Positions 36,817-45,175 are shown, numbered from the stretch's first letter. The stretch: 64,000 nt of DNA from an uncultured Verrucomicrobiota bacterium (GCA_937996795.1 CALKUH010000067.1:70401-134400); one strand, 5' to 3'. The notes: generated from the sequence alone by a model not told the origin. Translations and numbers: made by a program.

Positions 36817-37644
36817 TTACTGACGTGCGGCGCCGCGTCGCTGGAGGCGCCGCCACATCAGCAGCCCTCCGCCAAATAGCAGGAGCGCCGTCGCAGGCTC
36901 GGGAACCACGGAGACCGTCTCCACGGTCACATTGTCGAGATTCATGTCCAACGTGTTGGCGTTTGCGTAGCCGGACTGGAGGTAGATGCGCCAGTACCCG
37001 CCACTCGGCGCGTCGGGCCGGGTGAGGGCGTAGGCATTCGTGGTGGCCGAGGCGTAGTGGTACAGCGACATCTGCCAGTCGGGCGATCCGCTGTCCACGC
37101 TGGGGGCCAGGAGGCTGATCCGGTACCAGTCGCCCACCGTGATCGTTTGCAGGGCGGATGCGTTGGTGTGGCTGAGCGGAATCATGTTGAGGCTTGTGGA
37201 GGAGCCATTCGCGCTCAATTCAAAGCCGATGCCCAGCCCGGTCGTTGCGAACAGGCGAAGCGCGAACTTGTCCTGCGCCGTGTTGAGGACGCTGTTCACG
37301 CGAAGATCGAGGGTGACCATCACATTTGAAGAAGAGGTCGAGGTGAATGTTCGGCTGTAGGCGATCCGCCCATCCACCCCGTTGCTGTCGTAGAACAGCA
37401 TGCTTTGTGATCCGCCCTGCGGGCTGCCCACGCCCTCCACGCTGACATCGGTCAGGCCGTTTCCATTGAGGGAATCCCCGAAATCATTTCCCCATCCGGC
37501 GGGATCCGTCCCGAGCGCCACCCGGGGGGAGAGGTTGACCACATCGCTTTCAAAGGTGTCGCCGACCAGGAGGTCGGCCGGAGCGTCCGTGAGGAGTGCG
37601 GCGACCATCGCGGCGGTGGACAGCAGGATCGCAGAAGGTTTCAT
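36817..37644 (-). CDS. PEP-CTERM-sorted secreted protein
   Basis: 275 residues. A signal peptide is at about 1-23. The middle is a beta-rich, Ser/Thr/Asn-rich jelly-roll-like domain (FESDVVNLSP, SMLFYDSNG, DNVTVETV), and the C-terminus has a full PEP-CTERM signal: VPEPATA at about 248, a hydrophobic segment LLLFGGGLL and then a basic tail WRRLQRRG. Such proteins are processed by an exosortase and usually end up in the extracellular matrix or on the surface. The ribosome binding site GGAGGA precedes the ATG. First gene of the operon with the two large secreted proteins, 94 bases before the next start. It may be a glycan-binding surface protein; no exosortase is in the window. Confidence 0.88.
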   Translation of the reverse strand: MKPSAILLSTAAMVAALLTDAPADLLVGDTFESDVVNLSPRVALGTDPAGWGNDFGDSLNGNGLTDVSVEGVGSPQGGSQSMLFYDSNGVDGRIAYSRTFTSTSSSNVMVTLDLRVNSVLNTAQDKFALRLFATTGLGIGFELSANGSSTSLNMIPLSHTNASALQTITVGDWYRISLLAPSVDSGSPDWQMSLYHYASATTNAYALTRPDAPSGGYWRIYLQSGYANANTLDMNLDNVTVETVSVVPEPATALLLFGGGLLMWRRLQRRGAARQ

Positions 37645-37692
37645 GGGTGATTATTCCTCCGAGCGGCACTTCGCGGGCAAGATTCTCATTAC

Positions 37693-37727
37693 TCATACGT
37701 ATTACACAGACGAAAGCTGCGGGACAA
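37693..37727 (-). promoter_or_regulatory. promoter and CTCATACGTATGAG-type operator of the PEP-CTERM operon
   Basis: TCATACGTATTA (37693-37704) differs in one base from the core palindrome TCATACGTATGA. On the minus strand, TTGTCC (37722-37727), a 17-base spacer and TAATAC (37699-37704) make a plausible promoter whose -10 overlaps the operator. Confidence 0.65.
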
Positions 37728-37773
37728 GCATAATTGGGCGAATTCTTTTCCGCGCGCGGGGGTAGGCGGCGGA

Positions 37774-38697
37774 TCACCCGAGGCCGGCGGCGAGGCGCGG
37801 GTTGTCCACGGTGAGGCGGCGGATGTCCGCCGGGCCGAGGCCAACGGCTTCGCGCAGGATCGTTGCGCTGCGCGACATCGTGACGGCGGAGCCGAGGAGC
37901 AGTCCGGTCTCCGGATTGCGTGCGGCCAGGTCGTCGCCGACCCGAACCGTCCAGCGGGAAATCGTGTAGGTGCCGGGCCCGAGGCCGGCGGCGGCCATCG
38001 CATCGGTCACGACCACCGCGCGATCCATGCCGGCCAGGCGCAGGTAGTTGCGGAGCGCAAACGGCGGGACGTGCACGCCGTCGGCGATGAAGCACAGCCA
38101 CAGGCGGTCGGCCAGGTGGAGCGCGCGTTGGATGATGTTGTCGTGGCGATTCAGCGTCAGCGGACATCCGTTCCCGACATGGGTGAACAGCGTCAGACCC
38201 TGGTCCAGCGCCGCGCGCAGGATGTCGAGGGATGCGTCCGTGTGGCCGGCGCTGACGCGGACGCCGCGGTCGGCAAGCCAGCGGGTCGTGCGCAGGCCGG
38301 GATCGTACTCGGGCGCGAGCGTGAGCAGGCGCACGAGCCCGCCGCCGGCCTCGACCAGCCGCGCCGCCGTGTCCGGATCGGCCGGGCGCATCGCCTCCGG
38401 CGGGTGGGCGCCCTGGTAGCCGCCGTCCGGTTTAAGAAAGGGGCCTTCGATGTGCAGCCCGGCGATCATGCGCATGCACAGCGGGTCCTGCGCGCGCGCA
38501 TGGACCAGCCGCTGGAGGCGGCGAATCATGACGGGCAGCTCTTCGGTGATGATCGTGGCGAGAATGCCATCCACCCCGTCCGCGGCCATCCGTGCGCAGG
38601 CGGTGTGCAAGCGCTCCGGCGTCAGGTCGTCGTGGTTGAAATCCACGCCGCCATACCCGTTGACCTGGAGATCAACAAATCCGGGCGGTGGTGTCAT
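37774..38697 (-). CDS. nagA: N-acetylglucosamine-6-phosphate deacetylase, compact form
   Basis: 307 residues, about 70 fewer than usual. It begins right at the barrel (MTPPPGFVDLQVNGYGG), so the N-terminal part of the beta-sandwich domain found in typical NagA is absent. Metal and catalytic motifs are present: GLHIEGPFL (E84), SAGHTDAS and FTHVGNGC with the histidines, and VVTDAMAAAG with the catalytic Asp. It removes acetate from GlcNAc-6-phosphate in the cytosol to give GlcN-6-phosphate for NagB. Its start overlaps the nagB 3' end by 26 bases; it is last in the lacI-nagB-nagA operon. The short form could still be active, or the annotated start could hide a rearranged N-terminus. Confidence 0.88.
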   Translation of the reverse strand: MTPPPGFVDLQVNGYGGVDFNHDDLTPERLHTACARMAADGVDGILATIITEELPVMIRRLQRLVHARAQDPLCMRMIAGLHIEGPFLKPDGGYQGAHPPEAMRPADPDTAARLVEAGGGLVRLLTLAPEYDPGLRTTRWLADRGVRVSAGHTDASLDILRAALDQGLTLFTHVGNGCPLTLNRHDNIIQRALHLADRLWLCFIADGVHVPPFALRNYLRLAGMDRAVVVTDAMAAAGLGPGTYTISRWTVRVGDDLAARNPETGLLLGSAVTMSRSATILREAVGLGPADIRRLTVDNPRLAAGLG

Positions 38698-39433
38698 GGT
38701 TGAGCAGCGAGGCCGCTCCGCGATCCAGCAACAGTTCGACCCGTCCGTGTGTTTGCAGGATGGATGCGGGCACGGCCGGCGTCACCGGGCCCTGCACGGT
38801 GGCGGCCACCGCCTTCGCCTTGCGCTGGTCCGGAGCGCTGCACACGATGAGCCGGCTCTTCAGGATCTGGCGGCAGGACATCGAGATGGCCCGTGACGGC
38901 ACGGCCTCAAGCGTCGGAAACCAGCCTTCACCCAGCTGCTGGCGGCGACAGGCTTCATCCAGCGAAACCGTGAGGTAGGATGATGTCGTCTCGAAATCGG
39001 CGGGCGGATCGTTGAAGGCCAGATGGCCGTTTTCGCCGATGCCCACAAAGGCGACGTCAATCGCCTGGCGTTGGATCAGCGAGGAGAGCCGGGCGCACTC
39101 CTTCGCGGGATCGGTCTCGCCGTCAATGTAGTGGAATGCCGCGAGCGGCAGCGGGAGCTGGCGGACGAACCGCTCCCACAGGTAGCGCCGGAAGGAGGCG
39201 GGGTGCGCAAGGGGAAGTCCGACGTATTCGTCGAGATGAAACGCCGTCACCCGGTTCCACGCGATGTCGGGTTCCTCAACCAGCGCCTTCAATACCTCGA
39301 ACTGCGATGCGCCCGTGGCGACCACGATCGCGGCTTCGCCGCGCGCCCGCAGCGCGGAGCGGATCGCATCCGCGCCGATCGCCGCCGCGCGGCGTCCCAT
39401 CGCGGCCGCGTCGGATTCGACGAACACGTTCAT
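38672..39433 (-). CDS. nagB: glucosamine-6-phosphate deaminase
   Basis: 253 residues from the ATG at 39433 (MNVFVESDAAAMGRRAA), which overlaps the lacI stop by four bases; the longer frame to 39658 is a lacI shadow. NagB landmarks: VVATGASQFEVLKAL, FHLDEYVGLP (catalytic Asp region), DVAFVGIGENGHLAFNDPP with the catalytic-type His/Glu, and VQGPVTPAVPAS in place of the usual SxxxQ end. It converts GlcN-6-phosphate to fructose-6-phosphate and ammonia, feeding glycolysis. Together with nagA it makes a complete route for phosphorylated GlcNAc. Confidence 0.93.
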   Translation of the reverse strand: MNVFVESDAAAMGRRAAAIGADAIRSALRARGEAAIVVATGASQFEVLKALVEEPDIAWNRVTAFHLDEYVGLPLAHPASFRRYLWERFVRQLPLPLAAFHYIDGETDPAKECARLSSLIQRQAIDVAFVGIGENGHLAFNDPPADFETTSSYLTVSLDEACRRQQLGEGWFPTLEAVPSRAISMSCRQILKSRLIVCSAPDQRKAKAVAATVQGPVTPAVPASILQTHGRVELLLDRGAASLLNHDTTARIC

Positions 39434-40440
39434 TTCTCGCTCCTGGGCGCCCCGCAGGATTCCCGGACGACCAGTTCCGGCGGGATACGCACCTCGGACG
39501 GCAACTTGGCCGCGGCCTCCCGGATGCGCGCGAACGCTTCGCGCGCCAGTTCGTCGATCGGCTGGCGCAGCGTGGTGAGCGCGGGTATGCAGCGCGCCGA
39601 CGAGGGGAGGTCGTCGATGCCCATCACCGAAATTTCGTCCGGAACGCGCCATCCGCATTCATAGAATCCGCGCAGCGCGGTCTGCGCGGTCGCATCGTCC
39701 GTCGCGATCAGCACCGTTGGCGAATTCCGCCGCCCGCGCGCGCAGAGAGCGCGCGCGCCTTCGTAGCCGGCATCCGATCCGGACGCCTCATTAAAGGCGA
39801 ACGCGAGCTTCGGCCATTTCCGCCTGCGCAATTCCGTCTCGAGCACACTGCGGCGATAGCGCGCCGTTTCCGTTCCGTCGCCCAGGAAGCCGACGGCGCG
39901 GTGGCCTGCCTTTGCGGCGTGATCCAGCAGCATGCGGATGCCGGCCTCCATGTCCATCGCGACGTGTTGGACGCCGGCGCGCGCGCGACCGGTGCCGATC
40001 TGCACGACCGGAAGCTGGTTCCGCAGGAACGCAGGGATCGCCCCGGGCTCAAACTGACCGCCCACGACAATCAATCCGTCCACGCCGTACTTGAACAGCA
40101 TGCGGCAGTCGGCGCCGGACGATTCGGACCCCACGCCGGACAGGATGAGCGAATACCCATCCGCGCCGGCGGTCTGCTGCAGCGCCCCGATCAGCCGCCC
40201 GAGGAAGGGGTCGGTGAAATCGCGCACGACCACCACGATCGTCCGGCTGCTCTCGCCGCGCAACGTCAACGCCGCCGCGCTCGGATGATAGCCGAGTTGC
40301 TCGGCGGTCTGGCGGATGCGCTCGATTGTTTCCGGCGAGGCGTGGATGTGCGTCGCGGAGCCGCGCAGCGCGCGCGACACCAGCGATTGGGAGATGCCCA
40401 GTTTCCGCGCAATCAGTTGCTGCGTCACGATCTGCTTCAT
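39430..40440 (-). CDS. LacI-family regulator of the amino-sugar regulon
   Basis: 336 residues. Helix-turn-helix at about residues 5-25 (VTQQLIARKLGISQSLVSRAL), hinge PSAAALTLRG, and sensor domain with IVVVVRDFTDPFLGRLIG, DGLIVVGGQ and ISVMGIDDLPSSARCIP. First gene of the lacI-nagB-nagA operon, preceded by a promoter with a CTCACAGGTATGAG operator at 40453-40466, so it almost certainly represses itself and nagBA. The same operator occurs at five other places within 21 kb, making this protein the best candidate for the master regulator. The effector is probably GlcNAc-6-P or GlcN-6-P, by analogy with other nag regulators; that is inference. Confidence 0.92.
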   Translation of the reverse strand: MKQIVTQQLIARKLGISQSLVSRALRGSATHIHASPETIERIRQTAEQLGYHPSAAALTLRGESSRTIVVVVRDFTDPFLGRLIGALQQTAGADGYSLILSGVGSESSGADCRMLFKYGVDGLIVVGGQFEPGAIPAFLRNQLPVVQIGTGRARAGVQHVAMDMEAGIRMLLDHAAKAGHRAVGFLGDGTETARYRRSVLETELRRRKWPKLAFAFNEASGSDAGYEGARALCARGRRNSPTVLIATDDATAQTALRGFYECGWRVPDEISVMGIDDLPSSARCIPALTTLRQPIDELAREAFARIREAAAKLPSEVRIPPELVVRESCGAPRSEK

Positions 40441-40452
40441 AGTGGTCTATTG

Positions 40453-40498
40453 CTCACAGGTATGAGATGAGCCTATTCGCATCGTGCGGGTCGCACAA
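40453..40498 (-). promoter_or_regulatory. promoter and operator of lacI-nagB-nagA
   Basis: Minus strand: TTGTGC (40493-40498), 17-base spacer, TAGGCT (40470-40475), then the operator CTCATACCTGTGAG (plus-strand 40453-40466) three bases further on. Two mismatches to CTCATACGTATGAG. The layout is that of a simple steric-block repressor site with autoregulation. Confidence 0.7.
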
Positions 40499-40532
40499 GC
40501 CCGAAACGGGGCGCGCTGGAAAATGGTCGTAG

Positions 40533-41465
40533 TCATGAGCGGGCGGCGAGATGCCGGTCCAGCCAGTCGAGTGCGTGCGCGCGCATGGCCGGTGTTTCCT
40601 GGTGGCCGACGGGATGCCGCTCGAGGCGCCACGCGCGCGGCGCGCCCGCCGCGCGATACGCCGCGCGCAGGTGGCGGTTGATGGCGTCCAGCCCGGCGCG
40701 TGGCGTGAGTGCGTCTCGTTCGCCCGCGAGCGACAGGTGCGCCCGCGGCGGGATCAGCGCGTTAATGTGCGCCATCGTGAAGTGCCGCAGGATCCCGGGC
40801 ACGAAGTAGTAAAAGCCGTGGCCGGCGACGCCGCCGCTGTCGAGCAGCGCCTGGTATTCGCCCAGGCAGCAGATGTCCACCACCGCGCGTACCCGCGTGT
40901 CCAGCGCGGCCACCCACTGCGCCATCGTGCTGCCCATGGACATGCCGATCGTGCCGATTCGCTTCGCGTCCACCTCGGGCCGCGACGCCAGGTAATCCAG
41001 CGCGCGCAGGCTGTCGTACACCATCATGCCCCACAGCACGCGGCCCTCCAGCAACCGCCGCTTGACCACCGTGTGCTCGATTTCCCCGTGCCGCTCGCCG
41101 AAGACCCAGTGGTCGATGCACAACACCGCATAGCCGCGCCGCACCAGCTCCGGCCCGTACGGCGGCCGCATCATGTAGGGCGCGCCGCGGAACAGCTCCT
41201 CCTTGCCCACCCGATAGCGCCCCCCGTGCGAATGGTTGAACAGGATCGCGGGAAGTGGACCGCGCGCTTCGCGCGGCATTACGAAATAGGCGGGCACGTC
41301 CTCTTCGCCGTTCAGGTCCAGCCGCAGCTTCTCGATCCGGAGATCGCCCCGCTCCAGCACCTCCCGCGCCCGCACGCGGATCGGCCGCTTCCGGTCGGGC
41401 AGCGGCCCCAGCAACCGGTACAACCGGCGCCGCTCCGCCGCAGCCTGTGTGTTGCGTTTTATCAT
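40533..41465 (-). CDS. alpha/beta-hydrolase, probable acetyl-type esterase
   Basis: 310 residues from the ATG at 41465 (MIKRNTQAAAERR). Longer starts at 41510 or 41645 would place the operator at 41506-41519 inside the coding region, and the extra N-terminus has no family character. Alpha/beta-hydrolase features: PAILFNHSHGG (oxyanion region), a nucleophile elbow GMSMGS, SLAGERDALTPR with the acid, and HPVGHQETPAM with the His. No signal peptide is seen, so it is cytosolic. The fold is like dienelactone hydrolases and acetyl-xylan esterases. Under the amino-sugar operator it may remove O-acetyl or other ester groups from imported oligosaccharides; the substrate is inferred. Confidence 0.8.
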   Translation of the reverse strand: MIKRNTQAAAERRRLYRLLGPLPDRKRPIRVRAREVLERGDLRIEKLRLDLNGEEDVPAYFVMPREARGPLPAILFNHSHGGRYRVGKEELFRGAPYMMRPPYGPELVRRGYAVLCIDHWVFGERHGEIEHTVVKRRLLEGRVLWGMMVYDSLRALDYLASRPEVDAKRIGTIGMSMGSTMAQWVAALDTRVRAVVDICCLGEYQALLDSGGVAGHGFYYFVPGILRHFTMAHINALIPPRAHLSLAGERDALTPRAGLDAINRHLRAAYRAAGAPRAWRLERHPVGHQETPAMRAHALDWLDRHLAARS

Positions 41466-41505
41466 TCCGGTCGAGCGCGCCTGCGTGCTTCGGGGATAGC
41501 GCACG

Positions 41506-41547
41506 CTCATACCTATGAGAATTACATACAAGCCGGGGCGCCCACAA
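41506..41547 (-). promoter_or_regulatory. promoter and operator of the esterase gene
   Basis: The palindrome CTCATACCTATGAG (41506-41519) has one mismatch to the consensus. On the minus strand TTGTGG (41542-41547), 17 bases and TAATTC give a promoter whose -10 abuts the operator, the same geometry as in front of lacI-nagBA. Confidence 0.65.
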
Positions 41548-41575
41548 GCCCAAAGAATCGCGCCGGCGGGGGTCC

Positions 41576-42580
41576 TCAGCTGGCGCGCGCCGCGCGCGAA
41601 AACGCGCGGAAATTCTCCGGTGAAGTTCCCGGCGGAACCTCGCATCCGGCGGAGACGATGCAGCGTCCGCCCGCCTGCGCGAGCGACTCCGCAACGCTCG
41701 CGGCGATGGCCGACGGCGTGCCGTTCTGGATCACGGCGACCGGATCGGATTTGCCGCTGAAGACCTGGTGCGGGCCGAGCAGGGGGGCAAACGGGGCCAT
41801 CGAGGGCACCAGGTGGTCGACGTCGATGATGTCCGCGCCGGTGCGGATCATGTCGGGCAGGATGGCCGAGGTGTTGCCGCAGACGTGCAGCTTGGCGCAG
41901 GCCCCGAGCGCGTGCAGGTGGTCGACCATCCGCTTTTCGCGCGGAAAGGCGAACTCGCGGTACAGGTCGGGGCCGATCTGCGAGCAGAACGCGTCCCCGA
42001 TGCCGATGCAGTGCGCGCCCGCCTTTACCTGCAACGTCATGAACTCGATCGCGCAGTCCGTGATGACATCGAGCGCGTGGTGGACAGCGTCCGGGTCGTC
42101 GTAGAAGTCCATCGAGGCGTTCGTCAGTCCGCGCAGATCGCCGTACTCCGCGATCGGGCCCTCGACCCAGCCGACGATGAAGAACTGGTCGCCGCGCAGA
42201 CGGCGGAATTCCTCTATTTCGCGGATCCGGCCGCGGCAGCGCGCGTGCTGACGGGGATCGAATGGCTTCAGGTTCGCGACGGCCTCGAGGTCCGCGAGGT
42301 GCCCGCCGCGCTCCAGCGGCAGGTCATTTTCGACGTATTCAATCTGCAACCCGAAGGCCTCGGCCTCGCAGTAGGGGTCCGACATCACCGTCACCCAGTC
42401 GGCGTCGAAATCCTCGGCGCACCGGATCATCGCCCGGCATTTCGCGGCGTAATCGAGGCAGAAGTCGCGGTACTTCACGCCGGCATGGCGCGCGGCCCAC
42501 CGCATGATGATGGGGTGGAACGGGGGCCGGTCAACGGGTTCGCCGCGCAGGAAACGGACGGTTCGCTCATGGGATGTCAT
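41576..42580 (-). CDS. URO-D-superfamily methyltransferase-like protein (MtaA/CmuA type)
   Basis: 334 residues. The start MTSHERTVRFLRGEPVDRPP is typical of the uroporphyrinogen-decarboxylase superfamily. The zinc-site pattern of corrinoid methyltransferases is visible as LHVCGNTSAIL (His-x-Cys) and SAGCEVPPGT (the distal Cys), which true HemE lacks, so a methyl-transfer role is more likely than haem synthesis. No corrinoid protein gene is adjacent. It follows the AraC gene by 13 bases and is probably co-transcribed with it, back to back with the ferredoxin-reductase-P450 operon. A link with demethylation of a methylated sugar is attractive but unproven. Related proteins are very common in this bacterial group and mostly uncharacterised. 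Confidence 0.8.
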   Translation of the reverse strand: MTSHERTVRFLRGEPVDRPPFHPIIMRWAARHAGVKYRDFCLDYAAKCRAMIRCAEDFDADWVTVMSDPYCEAEAFGLQIEYVENDLPLERGGHLADLEAVANLKPFDPRQHARCRGRIREIEEFRRLRGDQFFIVGWVEGPIAEYGDLRGLTNASMDFYDDPDAVHHALDVITDCAIEFMTLQVKAGAHCIGIGDAFCSQIGPDLYREFAFPREKRMVDHLHALGACAKLHVCGNTSAILPDMIRTGADIIDVDHLVPSMAPFAPLLGPHQVFSGKSDPVAVIQNGTPSAIAASVAESLAQAGGRCIVSAGCEVPPGTSPENFRAFSRAARAS

Positions 42581-42593
42581 GGGGCCTCCGTGG

Positions 42594-43469
42594 TCATGCC
42601 GCCTCCCCGAGGATGCGCCGGCGGTATTCGCGCGGCGTCATTCCCGTGGAATCGCGGAAGCGGCGGTTGAAGTACGAGAGATTCTGGTAGCCGCTCTGGT
42701 AGCAGACGTCCGCGATGCGCGCGTCGCCATGCGCGAGCAGTCCGCACGCGTGGCTGATGCGCAGTTCGTTGACCAGTTCGGTCAGGCTGCGCCCCGTTTC
42801 CCGCTTGAGGCGGCGATGCAGCGTGCTCGGCGCCATATGAAACTGCCTCGCGACGGCGTCGAGCCCCAGCGATTCCATGGCGTGCTCGTGGATATGGCGG
42901 AAGATGCGTTCAATCTGCGCGCCTCTCCGCCGGGGCGCAGATGCACCGGCCGCCACTGTCGAAAGCGAAACGGCGTTCTTCGCCCCGGCCAATACGTCGA
43001 ACAGCTCCAGCAGCCGGGCAAACCGGCGCGGGCCATTTTCGCGATGGCTTTCCCGGATCAATCGCTCGGCCTCCTCCCGCGCGCGTCCCCGGAACAGGAG
43101 TCCGCGCCGGGACCGCTCCAGCAACGCCGCCATACGCGCCATTTCCGGCTGGCGCAAAAATGACTCGCCGAACAACGCGGGCGAAAACTGGAGGACATAG
43201 GCCTGGTTCCGTGCGCGTCCCTTTGGGGAAGCGGACGTCCGCGCGCTCGACCAGGTATGCGGGAGGTTCGGTCCCAGCAGCACCAGGTCACCCTCGCGGT
43301 ACGCCTCCACCCGGTCGCCCACGACGCGCGTGCCGCGTCCCCGCACGATCAGCGTCAGCTCGTATTCCGGATGGAAATGCCATGTGAACGGGAAACGCGC
43401 CTCCGACCGCACCCAGAATAGGTACAGACGGTCCGGCGTCAGCGGAACTTTCTCAAGGATGGGCTGCAT
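42594..43469 (-). CDS. AraC-family regulator next to the P450 operon
   Basis: 291 residues from the ATG at 43469; the frame extends to a TTG at 43478, which is a weaker choice. The N-terminal cupin-like domain has FTWHFHPEYELTLIVRGRG and LVLLGPNLPHTW, the usual sugar-sensing AraC pattern. The double helix-turn-helix at the end includes LGLDAVARQFHMAPSTLHRRL and IADVCYQSGYQNLSYFNRRF, MTPREYRR. It is divergent from the ferredoxin gene, so it probably controls both that operon and itself with the URO-D-type gene behind it. Confidence 0.9.
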   Translation of the reverse strand: MQPILEKVPLTPDRLYLFWVRSEARFPFTWHFHPEYELTLIVRGRGTRVVGDRVEAYREGDLVLLGPNLPHTWSSARTSASPKGRARNQAYVLQFSPALFGESFLRQPEMARMAALLERSRRGLLFRGRAREEAERLIRESHRENGPRRFARLLELFDVLAGAKNAVSLSTVAAGASAPRRRGAQIERIFRHIHEHAMESLGLDAVARQFHMAPSTLHRRLKRETGRSLTELVNELRISHACGLLAHGDARIADVCYQSGYQNLSYFNRRFRDSTGMTPREYRRRILGEAA

Positions 43470-43613
43470 GACGATCAAACTACGCGTTATTATTGCACGA
43501 TCTACTCATGATAGGTCAATACAATGCAATTATAGTATTAGTATTTGACGCCGCCGTGGAGGCGCTTTTTTTCGCGTGATGGTAGTGTCCGGGTCAGGGA
43601 TCAGGAGGAGTGC
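43470..43613. promoter_or_regulatory. AT-rich divergent control region, araC and ferredoxin operon
   Basis: The stretch 43480-43550 is the most AT-rich part of this half of the window. It holds an inverted repeat ATTGCA (43492-43497) / TGCAAT (43525-43530), a minus-strand TATAAT (43529-43534), a minus-strand TTGACC (43514-43519) and a plus-strand TTGACG (43545-43550). AGGAGGAG (43603-43610) is the ribosome binding site of the ferredoxin gene. Pairing of boxes is uncertain. Confidence 0.4.
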
Positions 43614-43925
43614 ATGGCCACGATTACATTCATCACCCCGTCCGGGGAATCGCGGACGGTCGAACACGCCGACGGCTCGCTGATGGAAGCCGCAGTGCAG
43701 AACGGCGTGGAGGGCATCGATGCCGATTGCGGCGGCGTATGCTCCTGCGCCACCTGCCACGTCCACGTCGACCCGGAGTGGACGGACCGCGTCGGGCCGC
43801 CGGGTCCCGCGGAACAGGCCCTGCTCGAATTGCAGGATGGCGCGAATGAGCGAAGCCGGCTCGCGTGCCAGGTGAAGATTAACGAAGCCCTGGGCGGCCT
43901 CATCGTACGCGTCGCTCCTCGCTGA
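43614..43925 (+). CDS. [2Fe-2S] ferredoxin, putidaredoxin type
   Basis: 103 residues. Cluster ligands are C39, C45, C48 and C85 in the order CGGVCSC-ATC and LACQV, the spacing of adrenodoxin/putidaredoxin-type ferredoxins that serve P450s. The ATG at 43614 follows AGGAGG at five bases; the frame's earlier start at 43545 is not supported. Its stop overlaps the reductase start (TGATG). It would carry electrons one at a time from the FAD reductase to the P450 downstream in the cytosol. Confidence 0.93.
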   Translation: MATITFITPSGESRTVEHADGSLMEAAVQNGVEGIDADCGGVCSCATCHVHVDPEWTDRVGPPGPAEQALLELQDGANERSRLACQVKINEALGGLIVRVAPR

Positions 43926-45175
43926 TGTGCGCTGCCTCGCCAGCGTGTGTGATTGTCGGGGGCGGGCATGCGGCTGCCCAGTGCGCGCTTTCTCTTCGCC
44001 AGCACCAATGGAGCGGTTCCATCACCGTGGTGGGGGATGAACCTCTCCCTCCCTACCATCGGCCGCAACTGTCCAAGGGTTATCTCAAGGGCGAAACGGG
44101 GCCGGACCAGATCCTGATCCGCCCCGCCGCCCTGTATGCGCAAAAGGAAATCGCCTTTCGACTCGGCACGCGCGTTGTCGAAATCGACTGGGCGAATCAC
44201 GCGGTGATTCTCGCGGACGGCGCGACGCTCGCCTACGACAAGCTGGTGCTCGCGACCGGATCACTCAACCGGAAGCCGCCCATCGACGGCATCGATCTGC
44301 CGGGCGTTCACGTTCTCCGCACAGCGGCTGAATCCGATGCACTGCGTGGCGCCGTGGCCGGCGCGTCCCGCATTCTCATTCTCGGCGGCGGATATATCGG
44401 CCTCGAGGTGGCGGCCTCGCTGCGCGCCCAGGGCCGCGCCGTGACGGTGCTGGAGCGGGAGCCGCGCATTCTCTCCCGCGTGACGTCGCCCGAAATGGCG
44501 AACTTCCTGCACGGCATTCATCGCGAGGAGGGCGTCGAGATTCACACCGGCGTGACGGTAAGCGCGATTCGCAACGGCACGGGTCGGTTGCGCGTTGAGA
44601 CGAAGGAGCACGCCGTGTACGAAGCGGATCTCGTCGTCGCGGGCACGGGCGCGGCGCCGAATACGCAGCTCGCCGAAGCGGCGGGCCTCGCGATTGAAAA
44701 CGGCATCCGCGTGGACGAGACGTGCCGCACCTCCGACCCGGACATTTTCGCCATCGGCGACTGCACCTGCCAGCATCACCCGCTGTACGACCGCGCCATC
44801 CGGCTCGAATGCGTGCAGAACGCGGTGGATCAGGCCCGGACGGCTGCGGCGGCGATGACGGGCCAGCCGATTCCGCCGCGCCCGCTGCCGTGGTTCTGGT
44901 CGGATCAGTACGACATCAAGTTGCAGATGGCCGGACTCTCCACCGGCTATGATGACACGGTGCTGCGCCGTCATCCCGACACGCCGCGCTGTTTGTCCGC
45001 GTGGTATTTCAAGGGCGACCGTCTCATCGCCGCCGACGCGGTGAACGACGCCATCGCCTACGCCGTCGCGTCGAAACTGATTTCCGCCGGCAGCGCGGCC
45101 GACCGCACGCTCATCGCTGATCCACACGCCGACATCAAAAAACTCATCAACACCAGCCGGGGAGCTTCCTCATGA
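43925..45175 (+). CDS. NAD(P)H-ferredoxin reductase, FAD-dependent (putidaredoxin-reductase type)
   Basis: 416 residues, the length of putidaredoxin reductases. The FAD-binding loop is VIVGGGHAAAQ near residue 10, with YHRPQLSKGYL close behind. The NAD-binding loop is ILGGGYIGLEVAASL near residue 155, and the FAD-ribityl motif is FAIGDC. The C-terminal interface domain includes PWFWSDQYDIKLQMAG, typical of this class. It oxidises NADH and reduces the upstream ferredoxin. It overlaps the ferredoxin stop by one base and the P450 start by four, giving a tightly coupled three-gene operon. Confidence 0.95.
   Translation: MCAASPACVIVGGGHAAAQCALSLRQHQWSGSITVVGDEPLPPYHRPQLSKGYLKGETGPDQILIRPAALYAQKEIAFRLGTRVVEIDWANHAVILADGATLAYDKLVLATGSLNRKPPIDGIDLPGVHVLRTAAESDALRGAVAGASRILILGGGYIGLEVAASLRAQGRAVTVLEREPRILSRVTSPEMANFLHGIHREEGVEIHTGVTVSAIRNGTGRLRVETKEHAVYEADLVVAGTGAAPNTQLAEAAGLAIENGIRVDETCRTSDPDIFAIGDCTCQHHPLYDRAIRLECVQNAVDQARTAAAAMTGQPIPPRPLPWFWSDQYDIKLQMAGLSTGYDDTVLRRHPDTPRCLSAWYFKGDRLIAADAVNDAIAYAVASKLISAGSAADRTLIADPHADIKKLINTSRGASS

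Noticed and set aside
41466..41645. 60-residue N-terminal extension of the esterase
   Set aside because: It would include the promoter and operator at 41506-41547 and shows no fold-related sequence.
43501..43520. CTCATGATAGG considered as a seventh operator copy
   Set aside because: Only the first half-site resembles the consensus; the right half does not match, and an AraC protein is the local regulator.
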